DNA of 64,000 nucleotides from Pseudidiomarina insulisalsae (GTDB lineage: Bacteria; Pseudomonadota; Gammaproteobacteria; Enterobacterales; Alteromonadaceae), in assembly GCF_003987065.1 (NCBI RefSeq), contig NZ_PIPY01000005.1:124001-188000 (forward strand), written 5' to 3'. Numbering within the stretch: position 1 is the first letter of the stretch; the number at the start of each line of letters is the position of its first letter. The position numbers and the translations under genes were made by a program. Below, piece after piece: positions 56,396-64,000 of this stretch. The notes under the pieces were generated by a model. That model was not told where the DNA came from, did no database searches, and was given only the letters and a program-made list of their open reading frames with translations.

Positions 56396-57412
56396 ATGTC
56401 CCGAGCATTTAACGTTGCAGTTTTGGGTGCCACTGGTTTAGTGGGCCAGCATATGATTGAGTTATTAGCGGCGCGTGATTTCCCCGTAGCACAGTTATTC
56501 CCGCTGGCGAGCAGCCGCTCGGCGGGCAGCACTATCAGTTTTAAAGGCGAAGAAATTGAAGTGCTCGACGCCGATACCTTTGACTGGACACAGGTTGAGC
56601 TTGGCTTCTTTTCCGCTGGCGGCAGTATTTCGCGTATTTTTGCACCGCGCGCTGCCGAAGCGGGTTGTATTGTGATCGATAACACCTCTGAATTTCGCTA
56701 TGAAGAAGACATTCCGCTGGTCGTGCCTGAGGTGAATGCGCATGCCCTGGCTGATTTCCGCAACCGTAATATTATTGCCAATCCCAACTGCTCGACCATT
56801 CAAATGCTAGTCGCTCTGAAACCTATTTATGACGCGGTCGGGATTGAACGTATTAATGTTGCGACCTATCAGTCGGTATCCGGTGCGGGTAAAGAAGCGA
56901 TGGATGCGCTGGCGCAACAAACGGCGAGCCTGATGAATGGCCGGCCGCTGGAGAATGATTATTTCGCGCGTCAGATGGCGTTTAACTGCGTTCCGCAAAT
57001 TGATGTCTTTTTGGACAATGACTACACCAAAGAAGAAATGAAAATGGTCTGGGAAACCCAGAAAATTTTTGGTGATGCCGCCATCCGGGTAAACGCAACT
57101 GCGGTGCGGGTTCCGGTATTCTACGGGCACGCCGAGGCGGTCCACATTGAAACACAACAGCCCATTGATGCTATACAGGCCAAGGAACTGCTGCGTCAGG
57201 CGCCGGGTGTCGTGCTATTTGACAGCAACGAAGATTATCCGACGCAGGTGAGCCACGCGACGGGACATGACGAGGTTTTTGTTGGCCGGGTACGCAATGA
57301 TATTTCACATCCACAGGGTCTGAATTTATGGGTCGTTGCTGATAATGTCCGCAAAGGCGCAGCAACCAATAGTATTCAAATTGCTGAACATTTGATAAAA
57401 GACTATATTTAA
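56396..57412 (+). CDS. asd: Aspartate-semialdehyde dehydrogenase
   Basis: Reduces aspartyl phosphate to the semialdehyde in lysine, threonine, methionine and diaminopimelate synthesis. The 338-residue protein has AVLGATGLVGQ for NADP, NTSEFRYEEDIPLVVPEVN, and the catalytic Cys in NPNCSTIQM; the later HATGHDEVFVGRVR and NLWVVADNVRKGAA blocks complete the site. Position equals the catalytically degenerate usg of E. coli, but here the active-site Cys is kept, so I call it a working enzyme. The ATG at 56396 follows GGAGTAGG. Confidence 0.93.
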   Translation: MSRAFNVAVLGATGLVGQHMIELLAARDFPVAQLFPLASSRSAGSTISFKGEEIEVLDADTFDWTQVELGFFSAGGSISRIFAPRAAEAGCIVIDNTSEFRYEEDIPLVVPEVNAHALADFRNRNIIANPNCSTIQMLVALKPIYDAVGIERINVATYQSVSGAGKEAMDALAQQTASLMNGRPLENDYFARQMAFNCVPQIDVFLDNDYTKEEMKMVWETQKIFGDAAIRVNATAVRVPVFYGHAEAVHIETQQPIDAIQAKELLRQAPGVVLFDSNEDYPTQVSHATGHDEVFVGRVRNDISHPQGLNLWVVADNVRKGAATNSIQIAEHLIKDYI

Positions 57413-57468
57413 ATCAGTTTTTGATTCACTAAATTCCAACAATAACAGCTGAACAGGGCGGGAAAGTG

Positions 57469-59253
57469 ATGACACGGATTATTTTGGCTGCAACGCTGGC
57501 TATACTAGTCGCGTATTCGGGAGCTGTGGCGGCACAGCAGGGCGCGCGGGCTTCCCGTTGGCAGCCTGAACGCTTTGGGCCCATTGTAAAAACCGACACC
57601 ATGTGGAGCATTGCCGGCTATTATGGTCGCCAGCAGGGCGTCAGTTTGTATGAAATGATGGACCAGATCGTCGCCGCTAACCCCGAAGCATTCCGTGATA
57701 ACCGCCCTGATTTCATGTATACCGGCTTTTTCCTTGATATCCCTGAGGTAGGTGAGCCGACAACGACAGCGCAGCAACCTGCCGCAGCGGTGGCCACACC
57801 GCGTGAGACGGCCACCACTGAAACTGAGCGCCAGCCCGCCGCACCTGCCCCAACCGAGGACGCGGTAGGAACTGAGGTTGAGAATGAAATTGCAATATCC
57901 GTCTCTGAGCTTCAAGCCCTGCGCGGTCAGCTCTCCAGCTCAATCGATTTAATTGAAAACTTACAGGGCGAGAACCAGGAACTGCAGCAACGCCTTGCTG
58001 CGGTAACACGCGAACTGACCGAGCTGCGCGCTCGCGCCAACGCTGAGCAGCAGGCGTCGGCGGAAATGGAACTGATGGCACAGGAACTCAACAGTGCGGA
58101 AAGCAGCGCCGAAACTGTCGCTGAATCGCCTGACGTACGCAACCCCGGACAACCGGACGCTGCTGCTGAGAGCTCCGCAGCCGATGAGACCGCCGCAGAC
58201 GAGACCGCAGCTGACGAGACCGTCGCAAGCGAGCCCGTAATCACTCAGCCACAAACTCGCCAGTCGCCAGCTCGGTCACAATCCTGGCTTGACTGGGTAT
58301 TGAAACCGCTTCACCTGACTGTGCTTGGCGGTTTGTTGGTGATTATTCTTGGCTTATTGGCTTATGCGCTCTACATCCGCCGGGTAAACCGCGAAATTGA
58401 AAACGGCGACACCGCGACTGCCGCGGATGCGGCTACGGCTGCGGCGGTTACTGAGACAACAGCGCAAGAGACGCCTGAAGCAGATGAGACCACTCAGCAA
58501 CAGGATGACTGGCGCAGCGAGGGGGCGACCGAAGGACAGGTTGAAGTGACTGATGTGGATCTTGACGAATACCTGCGCGAGCGTGAAGACGGCGGCGAAG
58601 CAGATGAGTTAAGCGCTGCTGAGGATGCTGATGAGGTTACAAAAGAAGTTGATGCCTTGCTGGCAATGGAGTTTGATAGCCCGGAACCCGAACCTGAAGC
58701 CGCCGAGCCAGCTGAAGATGTGGCGGAATATCGCATGCCGGAGCCGCAGCCAAAGAGTAGTGAAGAGAAGGCGGCCGATGACGAACTGGAACAGGCATTG
58801 GATTCATTTGGCGGCTTACGCCTTGATGAAAGTGCGACTGAAAGCGAGCCAAAAGCTGCGGAAGACCAAGAGCTGAACGAAAAACAGGCCAAAGCCGTTG
58901 AAACAGATGATGTTATCTCTGAAGAAGACTATCTGACCATTGAGAGTCTGATGGAAGAGGCGGAAGCTCAGGCCAGTGAAGAGCCGGAGGACCCCTACGA
59001 TAAAGATAAGCTAAGTGAGGCTTTAGGGGGCGACGACGGTGAAGCGAAAGAATATGATCTCAGCAGCGAAGACTTGCTCGATGAGAGCAAATCGCCGGCG
59101 GCGAAATTAGATCTTGCCCAGGTTTATATCGATATGGGTGAACTTGATGATGCCCGTACGTTATTGGAAAGCATTGCCGGTAGCGGTGATGAAGAAGCTG
59201 AACGTGACGCGGCAGAGTTATTACAGAAATTAGCAGAACAGGGCGGTCGATGA
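57469..59253 (+). CDS. fimV: FimV-family pilus assembly / peptidoglycan-binding protein
   Basis: Inner-membrane hub protein for type IV pili and polar organisation in Pseudomonas and Vibrio (HubP). A signal peptide ends near VAAQ, then a LysM-like FimV N-terminal domain ([17 protein letters not shown], residues 35-85), a coiled coil (residues 140-210), one membrane helix (about 280-300), a long Glu/Asp-rich cytoplasmic region and a C-terminal TPR-like FimV domain ([23 protein letters not shown]). At 594 residues it is shorter than many FimV proteins. ATG at 57469; a GTG one codon earlier is possible. It overlaps truA by 4 bases. Confidence 0.92.
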   Translation: MTRIILAATLAILVAYSGAVAAQQGARASRWQPERFGPIVKTDTMWSIAGYYGRQQGVSLYEMMDQIVAANPEAFRDNRPDFMYTGFFLDIPEVGEPTTTAQQPAAAVATPRETATTETERQPAAPAPTEDAVGTEVENEIAISVSELQALRGQLSSSIDLIENLQGENQELQQRLAAVTRELTELRARANAEQQASAEMELMAQELNSAESSAETVAESPDVRNPGQPDAAAESSAADETAADETAADETVASEPVITQPQTRQSPARSQSWLDWVLKPLHLTVLGGLLVIILGLLAYALYIRRVNREIENGDTATAADAATAAAVTETTAQETPEADETTQQQDDWRSEGATEGQVEVTDVDLDEYLREREDGGEADELSAAEDADEVTKEVDALLAMEFDSPEPEPEAAEPAEDVAEYRMPEPQPKSSEEKAADDELEQALDSFGGLRLDESATESEPKAAEDQELNEKQAKAVETDDVISEEDYLTIESLMEEAEAQASEEPEDPYDKDKLSEALGGDDGEAKEYDLSSEDLLDESKSPAAKLDLAQVYIDMGELDDARTLLESIAGSGDEEAERDAAELLQKLAEQGGR

Positions 59254-60044
59254 GTAGTACGCGCTTTGCGCTGGGTATCGAGTACGATGGTAGTCAGTAT
59301 TTTGGTTGGCAACGTCAACGCGAGGTTGTCGCAGTACAGGAAGTTTTAGAACGGGCATTAAGCAAGGTCGCAAACCACCCGGTTGAAGTGGTTTGTGCCG
59401 GGCGCACCGATGCAGGCGTGCATGCAACAGGCCAGGTGGTGCATTTTGACAGCGCGGAGCTGCGTAGTACCCCGGCCTGGACCATGGGAGTGAACAGCAA
59501 CTTGCCGGCCGATGTGGCGGTGCGTTGGGTGCGTCAGGTTCCTGACGACTTCAGCGCGCGTTTTAGTGCGACCGGGCGACGTTACCGTTATGTCATCTGT
59601 AACACCCGATTACGGCCAGCGATACTAGGCCGCGGTGTGAGTCATTATCACTTTGATCTGAATGTGGCCGATATGCACCAGGCAGCGCAGGCGCTGCTGG
59701 GGGAACATGATTTCAGTTCATTTCGCGCGGCCCAGTGTCAGTCACACTCGCCGAACCGCTGCGTTACTCATATTGAGGTCAGCCGCCACGGCGATTATGT
59801 CGTGGTCGATATTGCCGCAAATGCGTTTTTGCACCACATGGTGCGTAACATTGTCGGTAGCTTGCTGGCGGTCGGTCGGGGCGAGCAGGCGAGCGACTGG
59901 CCGGGCAAATTGCTGGCGCAACGCGACCGCACGCTGGCCGCGGCAACCGCGAAAGCCGAGGGGCTCTACCTGGTACAGGTCGACTATCCCGAGCACTTTG
60001 GCTTACCACAACTTCCCCCGGGGCCACTATGGTTACCTGACTAA
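59250..60044 (+). CDS. truA: tRNA pseudouridine(38-40) synthase
   Basis: Converts uridines 38-40 of tRNA anticodon stems to pseudouridine. The 264-residue enzyme has [15 protein letters not shown], the catalytic Asp in [15 protein letters not shown] (D54), and [17 protein letters not shown]. It is coupled to fimV by an ATGA overlap, as is common in gammaproteobacteria. Followed by a 98-base gap before accD. Confidence 0.97.
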   Translation: MSSTRFALGIEYDGSQYFGWQRQREVVAVQEVLERALSKVANHPVEVVCAGRTDAGVHATGQVVHFDSAELRSTPAWTMGVNSNLPADVAVRWVRQVPDDFSARFSATGRRYRYVICNTRLRPAILGRGVSHYHFDLNVADMHQAAQALLGEHDFSSFRAAQCQSHSPNRCVTHIEVSRHGDYVVVDIAANAFLHHMVRNIVGSLLAVGRGEQASDWPGKLLAQRDRTLAAATAKAEGLYLVQVDYPEHFGLPQLPPGPLWLPD

Positions 60045-60142
60045 TAAGACCACTTTTTACTGCAAGGACGCCCCGTAATATGCTTTAATACAAGGAATTT
60101 AGGCTATTTGCCCTGGCAACCAATTGAGATAAAAGACACGAT

Positions 60143-61006
60143 ATGAGCTGGATCGAGCGAATTCTTGCTAAGCCAAAAAGTAATAAACGTCGCAATATTC
60201 CCGAGGGAGTATGGACCAAGTGTGGCGGCTGTGACGCCATCATCTATACTGCTGATCTTGAGCGCAACCTACACGTCTGCCCGAAATGCGATCATCACAT
60301 GCGCATGTCGGCGCGCCGCCGGTTAGAGAGTTTCCTCGATAACGGCAGCGGCAATGAGATCGGTGCAGAGCTCGAGCCCAAAGATATTCTCAAATTCCGT
60401 GACTCGAAAAAGTACAAAGATCGTATCGCCGCGGCGCAAAAAGCGACCGGCGAGAAAGACGCGCTGGTGGCGCAAAAAGGTAAACTTAAAGGTATGCCGG
60501 TGGTTGCGGTTGCGTTTGAGTTTGACTTCATGGGCGGCTCCATGGCCTCGGTGGTCGGAGCGCGCTTCGTAAAGGCGGCAGAAGTCTGTCTGCGTGAGCG
60601 TATTCCATTGGTCTGCTTTTCTGCTTCCGGCGGTGCCCGCATGCAGGAGGCCCTGATGTCCCTGATGCAAATGGCAAAAACCTCGGCCGCATTAGCGCGC
60701 ATGAGCGAAGAGGGATTGCCGTTTATTTCAGTACTGACCGACCCGACCATGGGCGGCGTATCGGCAAGTCTGGCGATGCTGGGCGATGTGAATATTGCCG
60801 AGCCGAAAGCCTTGATTGGTTTTGCCGGACCGCGCGTCATTCAACAAACAGTGCGTGAAACCTTGCCGGAAGGTTTCCAGCGTGCTGAATTCTTATTAGA
60901 CCATGGTGCCATTGACATGATCGTCGATCGGCGCCAGATGCGTAACCGCATTGCCGCGCTGCTGGCCAAGTTTCAACAACATGCGCCTTTAGCCGACGAA
61001 TATTAA
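60143..61006 (+). CDS. accD: Acetyl-CoA carboxylase carboxyltransferase subunit beta
   Basis: With AccA forms the carboxyltransferase making malonyl-CoA. The 287-residue protein has the N-terminal zinc ribbon with C27, C30, C46 and C49 (CGGC ... CPKC) and the crotonase-like core with [37 protein letters not shown] and [10 protein letters not shown]. The ATG at 60143 begins MSWIERIL, typical. folC follows 10 bases after the stop. Confidence 0.98.
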   Translation: MSWIERILAKPKSNKRRNIPEGVWTKCGGCDAIIYTADLERNLHVCPKCDHHMRMSARRRLESFLDNGSGNEIGAELEPKDILKFRDSKKYKDRIAAAQKATGEKDALVAQKGKLKGMPVVAVAFEFDFMGGSMASVVGARFVKAAEVCLRERIPLVCFSASGGARMQEALMSLMQMAKTSAALARMSEEGLPFISVLTDPTMGGVSASLAMLGDVNIAEPKALIGFAGPRVIQQTVRETLPEGFQRAEFLLDHGAIDMIVDRRQMRNRIAALLAKFQQHAPLADEY

Positions 61007-61016
61007 TCCTCTGGCT

Positions 61017-62297
61017 ATGAACGCTCAACTAACCCCTCCTTCTGCTGCAGCCGGGCTTGATGCCTGGCTGTCGTATTTAGAAGCGCTGCACCCGAAAGAG
61101 ATCGAGCTCGGTCTGGAGCGGATTAAGACCGTCGCGCAGCGTCTGGCCGTCGATCCTGGTGCAGCCAAAGTTATCACCGTTGCCGGTACTAATGGCAAAG
61201 GCTCAACCGTGCGTTATCTGGAAACCGTGTTACGTAATGGCGGCTATCAGACCGGTGTTTACATTTCACCGCATCTGGTCAATTACGAAGAGCGGGTGCG
61301 CATAAATGGTCTTGAGCTTGAGGCGCAACAGCACGTTAACGCCTTTCAGGCGGTTGAACGGGCACGCGGTGATACCTCACTGACGTACTTCGAGTTTGGT
61401 ACGCTGGCGGCGTTCTGGTTGATGATGCAAGCGCCACTTGATGTCTGGATTCTGGAAGTGGGTCTGGGCGGCCGTCTTGATGCGGTGAATTGCCTGGCTG
61501 CCGATGTCGGAATTGTAACCTCTGTGGGCATTGACCATGTGGACTTTCTGGGCCCGGACCGTACCAGTATTGCCCGTGAAAAAGCTGGCATTTTCCGCGC
61601 GGATAAAATCGCGATTATCGGTGAAGCTGATTTTCCACCCGCCATTCTCAGCGAATTAAAGCAAGCGGGTATCGCGCCACTGAGTGTCGGCGAAGACTTT
61701 AACTATCGTCTGGCGCTGGATGCCGGGTCATGGGATTATTTTGGCCACCGCAACGTCTTACGCGATCTGCCACTGCCGCACGTACCCTTACCGAATGCAG
61801 CAACCGCTATCTGCGCATTAGAGCAACTTGAGCTGCCGGTGTCGGAGCAGGCCATTCGTCAGGGCTTAGCGCAAGCCCGGGAAAAAGGGCGGTTACAGTT
61901 CCAGCCGGGTAAGCCCGACGTATTGATTGATGTAGCGCATAATCCGCATGCCGCGACCTTTCTGGCAACACATATAAAGCAACGTTTCAGCGACCGTCGG
62001 GTCTATCTGGTAATTGGCATGCTCAAAGACAAAGATATTCAGGGCACACTGGCAGCCCTCGCTGATGTGGTAGATGACTGGTATCTGGCGGATTTGTCAG
62101 GCGCGCGCGCGGCTTCAGCACAACAGTTAGCGAGCGCTTTACCGGCAAGCGTAAAAGAAACTGACGCGCAGCAGTTCAGTTCGGTCAAAGCGGCGTATCA
62201 GGCGGCATGTTCTGCCGCGAGCGACGATCAGCAACAAGCACTGGTATTGGTTTGCGGCTCGTTTTACACTGTGAGTCAAATTCCTCTGGCGGAGTAA
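61017..62297 (+). CDS. folC: Bifunctional dihydrofolate/folylpolyglutamate synthase
   Basis: Adds glutamate to dihydropteroate and to folates. The 426-residue ligase has the Mur-like P-loop VAGTNGKGSTVRYLE, SPHLVNYEERVRING, VGLGGRLDAVN, GIDHVDFLG and DVAHNPHAA. The start ATG lies ten bases after the accD stop, and the end is two bases before dedD. This accD-folC-dedD order is conserved in gammaproteobacteria. Confidence 0.97.
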   Translation: MNAQLTPPSAAAGLDAWLSYLEALHPKEIELGLERIKTVAQRLAVDPGAAKVITVAGTNGKGSTVRYLETVLRNGGYQTGVYISPHLVNYEERVRINGLELEAQQHVNAFQAVERARGDTSLTYFEFGTLAAFWLMMQAPLDVWILEVGLGGRLDAVNCLAADVGIVTSVGIDHVDFLGPDRTSIAREKAGIFRADKIAIIGEADFPPAILSELKQAGIAPLSVGEDFNYRLALDAGSWDYFGHRNVLRDLPLPHVPLPNAATAICALEQLELPVSEQAIRQGLAQAREKGRLQFQPGKPDVLIDVAHNPHAATFLATHIKQRFSDRRVYLVIGMLKDKDIQGTLAALADVVDDWYLADLSGARAASAQQLASALPASVKETDAQQFSSVKAAYQAACSAASDDQQQALVLVCGSFYTVSQIPLAE

Positions 62298-62299
62298 CT

Positions 62300-62881
62300 A
62301 TGGCATCGCAACTTCAGAATCGGATGGTTGGCAGCATTATCCTTATCGCGCTTGCGGTGATTATTTTGCCTGAATTGCTGGACGGTAAGCAGGTGCGCGA
62401 GCAACAGGAGTTTGCGGCAATCCCAATGCAACCTGAAGCCGAGGTAGTAGAGAAAACAGTGATTCTGCCTGAGGATGACCTGGGAGGAACGCCGATTGAA
62501 GTTGAGCAACTCGAGCCGCTGCCGGAAACCGTTGAGCTGACCGCAGTGCAGGCGCCTACGGTCACGGCCGATGACACATCTGAGACGGCTGCAGCAACTT
62601 CTCAAAATCAGCCGGCGCAGCCAGTTACGGGCTCACTGGCAGAGCCCGGCTACGTTATTCAGTTAGGTGCATTCAGTAACGCCGAATCCGTCGACGCGCT
62701 GATTGCGCAACTTCAGAAGCAAGGCTTCTCCGCCTATCGTGAAAATGTCCGTGTTAATGACAAGACCCTGATCCGGTTACTGGTCGGTCCCGCATTGAGC
62801 GAAGCTGAATTACAGAATCAGTTACCGCAGCTAAAAGAGCTGACCGGGCTGTCAGGACGCGTGGTTCGTTTTGAACCGTAA
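62300..62881 (+). CDS. dedD: DedD-type SPOR-domain protein
   Basis: Cell division accessory protein that binds denuded septal peptidoglycan. The 193-residue protein has one N-terminal membrane helix (MVGSIILIALAVIILPELL), a Pro/Glu/Thr-rich periplasmic linker, and a C-terminal SPOR domain (YVIQLGAFSNAESVDALIAQ ... RLLVGPALSEAELQ). The ATG at 62300 follows GGCGGAGTAAC; an in-frame start inside folC is not plausible. Between folC and cvpA as in E. coli. Confidence 0.93.
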   Translation: MASQLQNRMVGSIILIALAVIILPELLDGKQVREQQEFAAIPMQPEAEVVEKTVILPEDDLGGTPIEVEQLEPLPETVELTAVQAPTVTADDTSETAAATSQNQPAQPVTGSLAEPGYVIQLGAFSNAESVDALIAQLQKQGFSAYRENVRVNDKTLIRLLVGPALSEAELQNQLPQLKELTGLSGRVVRFEP

Positions 62882-62959
62882 AGCTGAATAAAAAATAACG
62901 TTTTTCGTTGTGTTTTCTGTTAAACTGCGCGCGTCTTAAACAGCCTTGGGATAGCCCTT

Positions 62960-63445
62960 ATGGTCTGGATTGATTATGCCATCATAATTGTCATTTCCTT
63001 ATCGACAATCGTCAGTTTAGTGCGCGGTTTCGTACAGGAAGCCATGTCGCTGCTGATCTGGATTGCAGCCTTTTTTATTGCCAGTTGGTATTACGCTGAT
63101 CTCGCTAGTTATTTTACCGGTTTTGATGACCCCATGATTCGCAACGCCGTCGCTGCGTTGGCGCTATTTGTCGCCACCCTGGTGGTGGGCGCGGTGGTGA
63201 ATTATGTCATCGGTCAGTTGGTACACAAAACCGGATTGACCGGTACTGATCGCGTATTAGGTGCCGTTTTTGGTGCCTTGCGCGGCGTTTTAATCGTCAG
63301 CGCATTATTGTTTTTCCTGGATAGCTTTACCGGCCTTGCGAGCAGCGAATGGTGGCAGCAGTCTGTGCTGATCCCGCATTTCGGTATTTTTATTCAGTGG
63401 TTTTTTGAGTATTTCGAGCAAACGTCAAGTTTTCTCCCCAATTAA
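62960..63445 (+). CDS. cvpA: Colicin V production family protein CvpA
   Basis: Small inner-membrane protein, 161 residues with four helices, required in E. coli for colicin V production and envelope robustness; the molecular role is unclear. Family start [27 protein letters not shown] and the later [20 protein letters not shown] are diagnostic. It precedes purF by 20 bases, the standard cvpA-purF operon order. The 78-base gap upstream may carry a promoter, but I could not see a clear PurR box. Confidence 0.95.
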   Translation: MVWIDYAIIIVISLSTIVSLVRGFVQEAMSLLIWIAAFFIASWYYADLASYFTGFDDPMIRNAVAALALFVATLVVGAVVNYVIGQLVHKTGLTGTDRVLGAVFGALRGVLIVSALLFFLDSFTGLASSEWWQQSVLIPHFGIFIQWFFEYFEQTSSFLPN

Positions 63446-63465
63446 GCAAGTGAGGTTGTTCTAGC

Positions 63466-64000
63466 ATGTGTGGTATTGTCGGCATAGTAGGTAAAGATCC
63501 GGTCAACCAAGCGTTATACGATAGCTTGACCATGCTCCAGCATCGTGGCCAGGACGCCGCAGGTATCATGACTGTACATAACGGTACATTGCGCTTACGT
63601 AAAGCCAACGGCCTGGTACGGGACGTATTTCACACCCGCCATATGCACCGTCTGGCCGGACGTATTGGTATCGGCCACGTGCGTTATCCAACCGCTGGCA
63701 GCTCCAGCTCGGCTGAAGCGCAACCGTTTTATGTTAACTCACCCTTTGGTATCGCGTTGGCGCATAACGGCAACCTGACCAATGCGGCAGAGTTACAGGA
63801 ACAACTCTTTGCTAAGGCACGCCGGCATATCAATACCACCTCGGACTCTGAGATTTTACTGAATATTCTGGCCCACGAGCTGTATCAGCAGAAAAGCCTC
63901 GAACTTTCAGCCGACGACGTGTTTGCTGCGGTCAGCCGCGTGCATCGCCAGATCCGTGGTGCTTATGCCGTAGTAGCAATGGTGATCGGCCACGGTATGG
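63466..64000 (+). CDS. purF: Amidophosphoribosyltransferase, partial
   Basis: First committed enzyme of purine synthesis. The first 178 codons are present and the window then ends. After Met, the N-terminal nucleophile is Cys2 (MCGIVGIVG), the glutaminase domain of the Ntn-hydrolase type. [38 protein letters not shown] and [11 protein letters not shown] are all typical of PurF. The phosphoribosyltransferase domain lies beyond the window edge. Confidence 0.97.
   Translation, partial: MCGIVGIVGKDPVNQALYDSLTMLQHRGQDAAGIMTVHNGTLRLRKANGLVRDVFHTRHMHRLAGRIGIGHVRYPTAGSSSSAEAQPFYVNSPFGIALAHNGNLTNAAELQEQLFAKARRHINTTSDSEILLNILAHELYQQKSLELSADDVFAAVSRVHRQIRGAYAVVAMVIGHGM

Noticed and set aside
55855-56685. 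276-codon open frame antisense to pdxB and asd
   Set aside because: Spans the junction of two well-supported genes; Ala/Pro/Ser-rich antisense composition typical of shadows.
62882-62959. PurR box upstream of cvpA-purF
   Set aside because: An AACGTTT core occurs but the flanks do not match ACGCAAACGTTTGCGT.
1-64000. tRNA, rRNA, CRISPR arrays, prophage or plasmid origins
   Set aside because: Read for cloverleaf-like ends, regularly spaced repeats and phage structural genes; none seen. A tRNAscan or CRISPR finder run would settle this.

Overview
The window looks like the chromosome of a marine or halophilic gammaproteobacterium of the order Alteromonadales. I favour the Idiomarina / Pseudidiomarina group, inferred from gene content and not proven. 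The pointers are a complete Na+-translocating NADH:quinone reductase operon with apbE and nqrM, FabV as enoyl reductase, FldB flavodoxin, a VolA-type surface lipase, many exported peptidases and three large TonB-dependent receptors. GC content is near 50 percent, dipping around 22.3-26.6 kb.

Layout. 1-2000: an iron(III) ABC importer (permease cut by the window edge, plus binding protein) read leftwards from a promoter carrying a good Fur box. 2007-6005: a CPA1 antiporter, a small lipoprotein, bolA and fabV. 6255-13387: nqrABCDEF-apbE-nqrM, with an intrinsic terminator embedded in the signal-peptide codons of apbE. 13419-15539: a three-domain fusion of cysteine desulfurase, degenerate persulfide-dioxygenase-like domain and rhodanese. 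15536-19128: a Ycf48-like beta-propeller and a csoR-copA copper-efflux pair with its operator. 19249-19986: an EEP-family nuclease/phosphatase.

20131-27873 is the accessory stretch. It holds a siderophore receptor with a Fur-like site, a decayed IS3-family transposase, an orphan 978-residue TonB receptor, and an apparently intact 1264-bp IS3-family element (IS407-type) with inverted ends and a 4-bp AAGG target duplication. 28128-38223 holds yciK, volA (with a FadR-like site), sohB-smr-lipoprotein, a DAACS symporter, a Yip1-family protein, miaE, lpxH and ppiB. 38348-41708 holds cysS, an M17 aminopeptidase and a thioesterase. 41752-50498 is an exported-hydrolase and zinc block: an S9 peptidase, a His-rich zinc receptor under a near-perfect Zur box, an M28 peptidase and a HExxH metalloprotease.

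50537 to the end is a conserved gammaproteobacterial housekeeping block comparable to the E. coli yfcL-mnmC-fabB and pdxB-usg-truA-accD-folC-dedD-cvpA-purF neighbourhood. It covers a HIT protein, fldB, yfcL, mnmC, fabB, pdxB, asd, fimV, truA, accD, folC, dedD, cvpA and the start of purF.

Themes are sodium bioenergetics, metal acquisition and efflux (Fe, Zn, Cu, each with a recognisable operator), extracellular protein and lipid use, and fatty-acid synthesis. I saw no tRNA, rRNA, CRISPR array or prophage.
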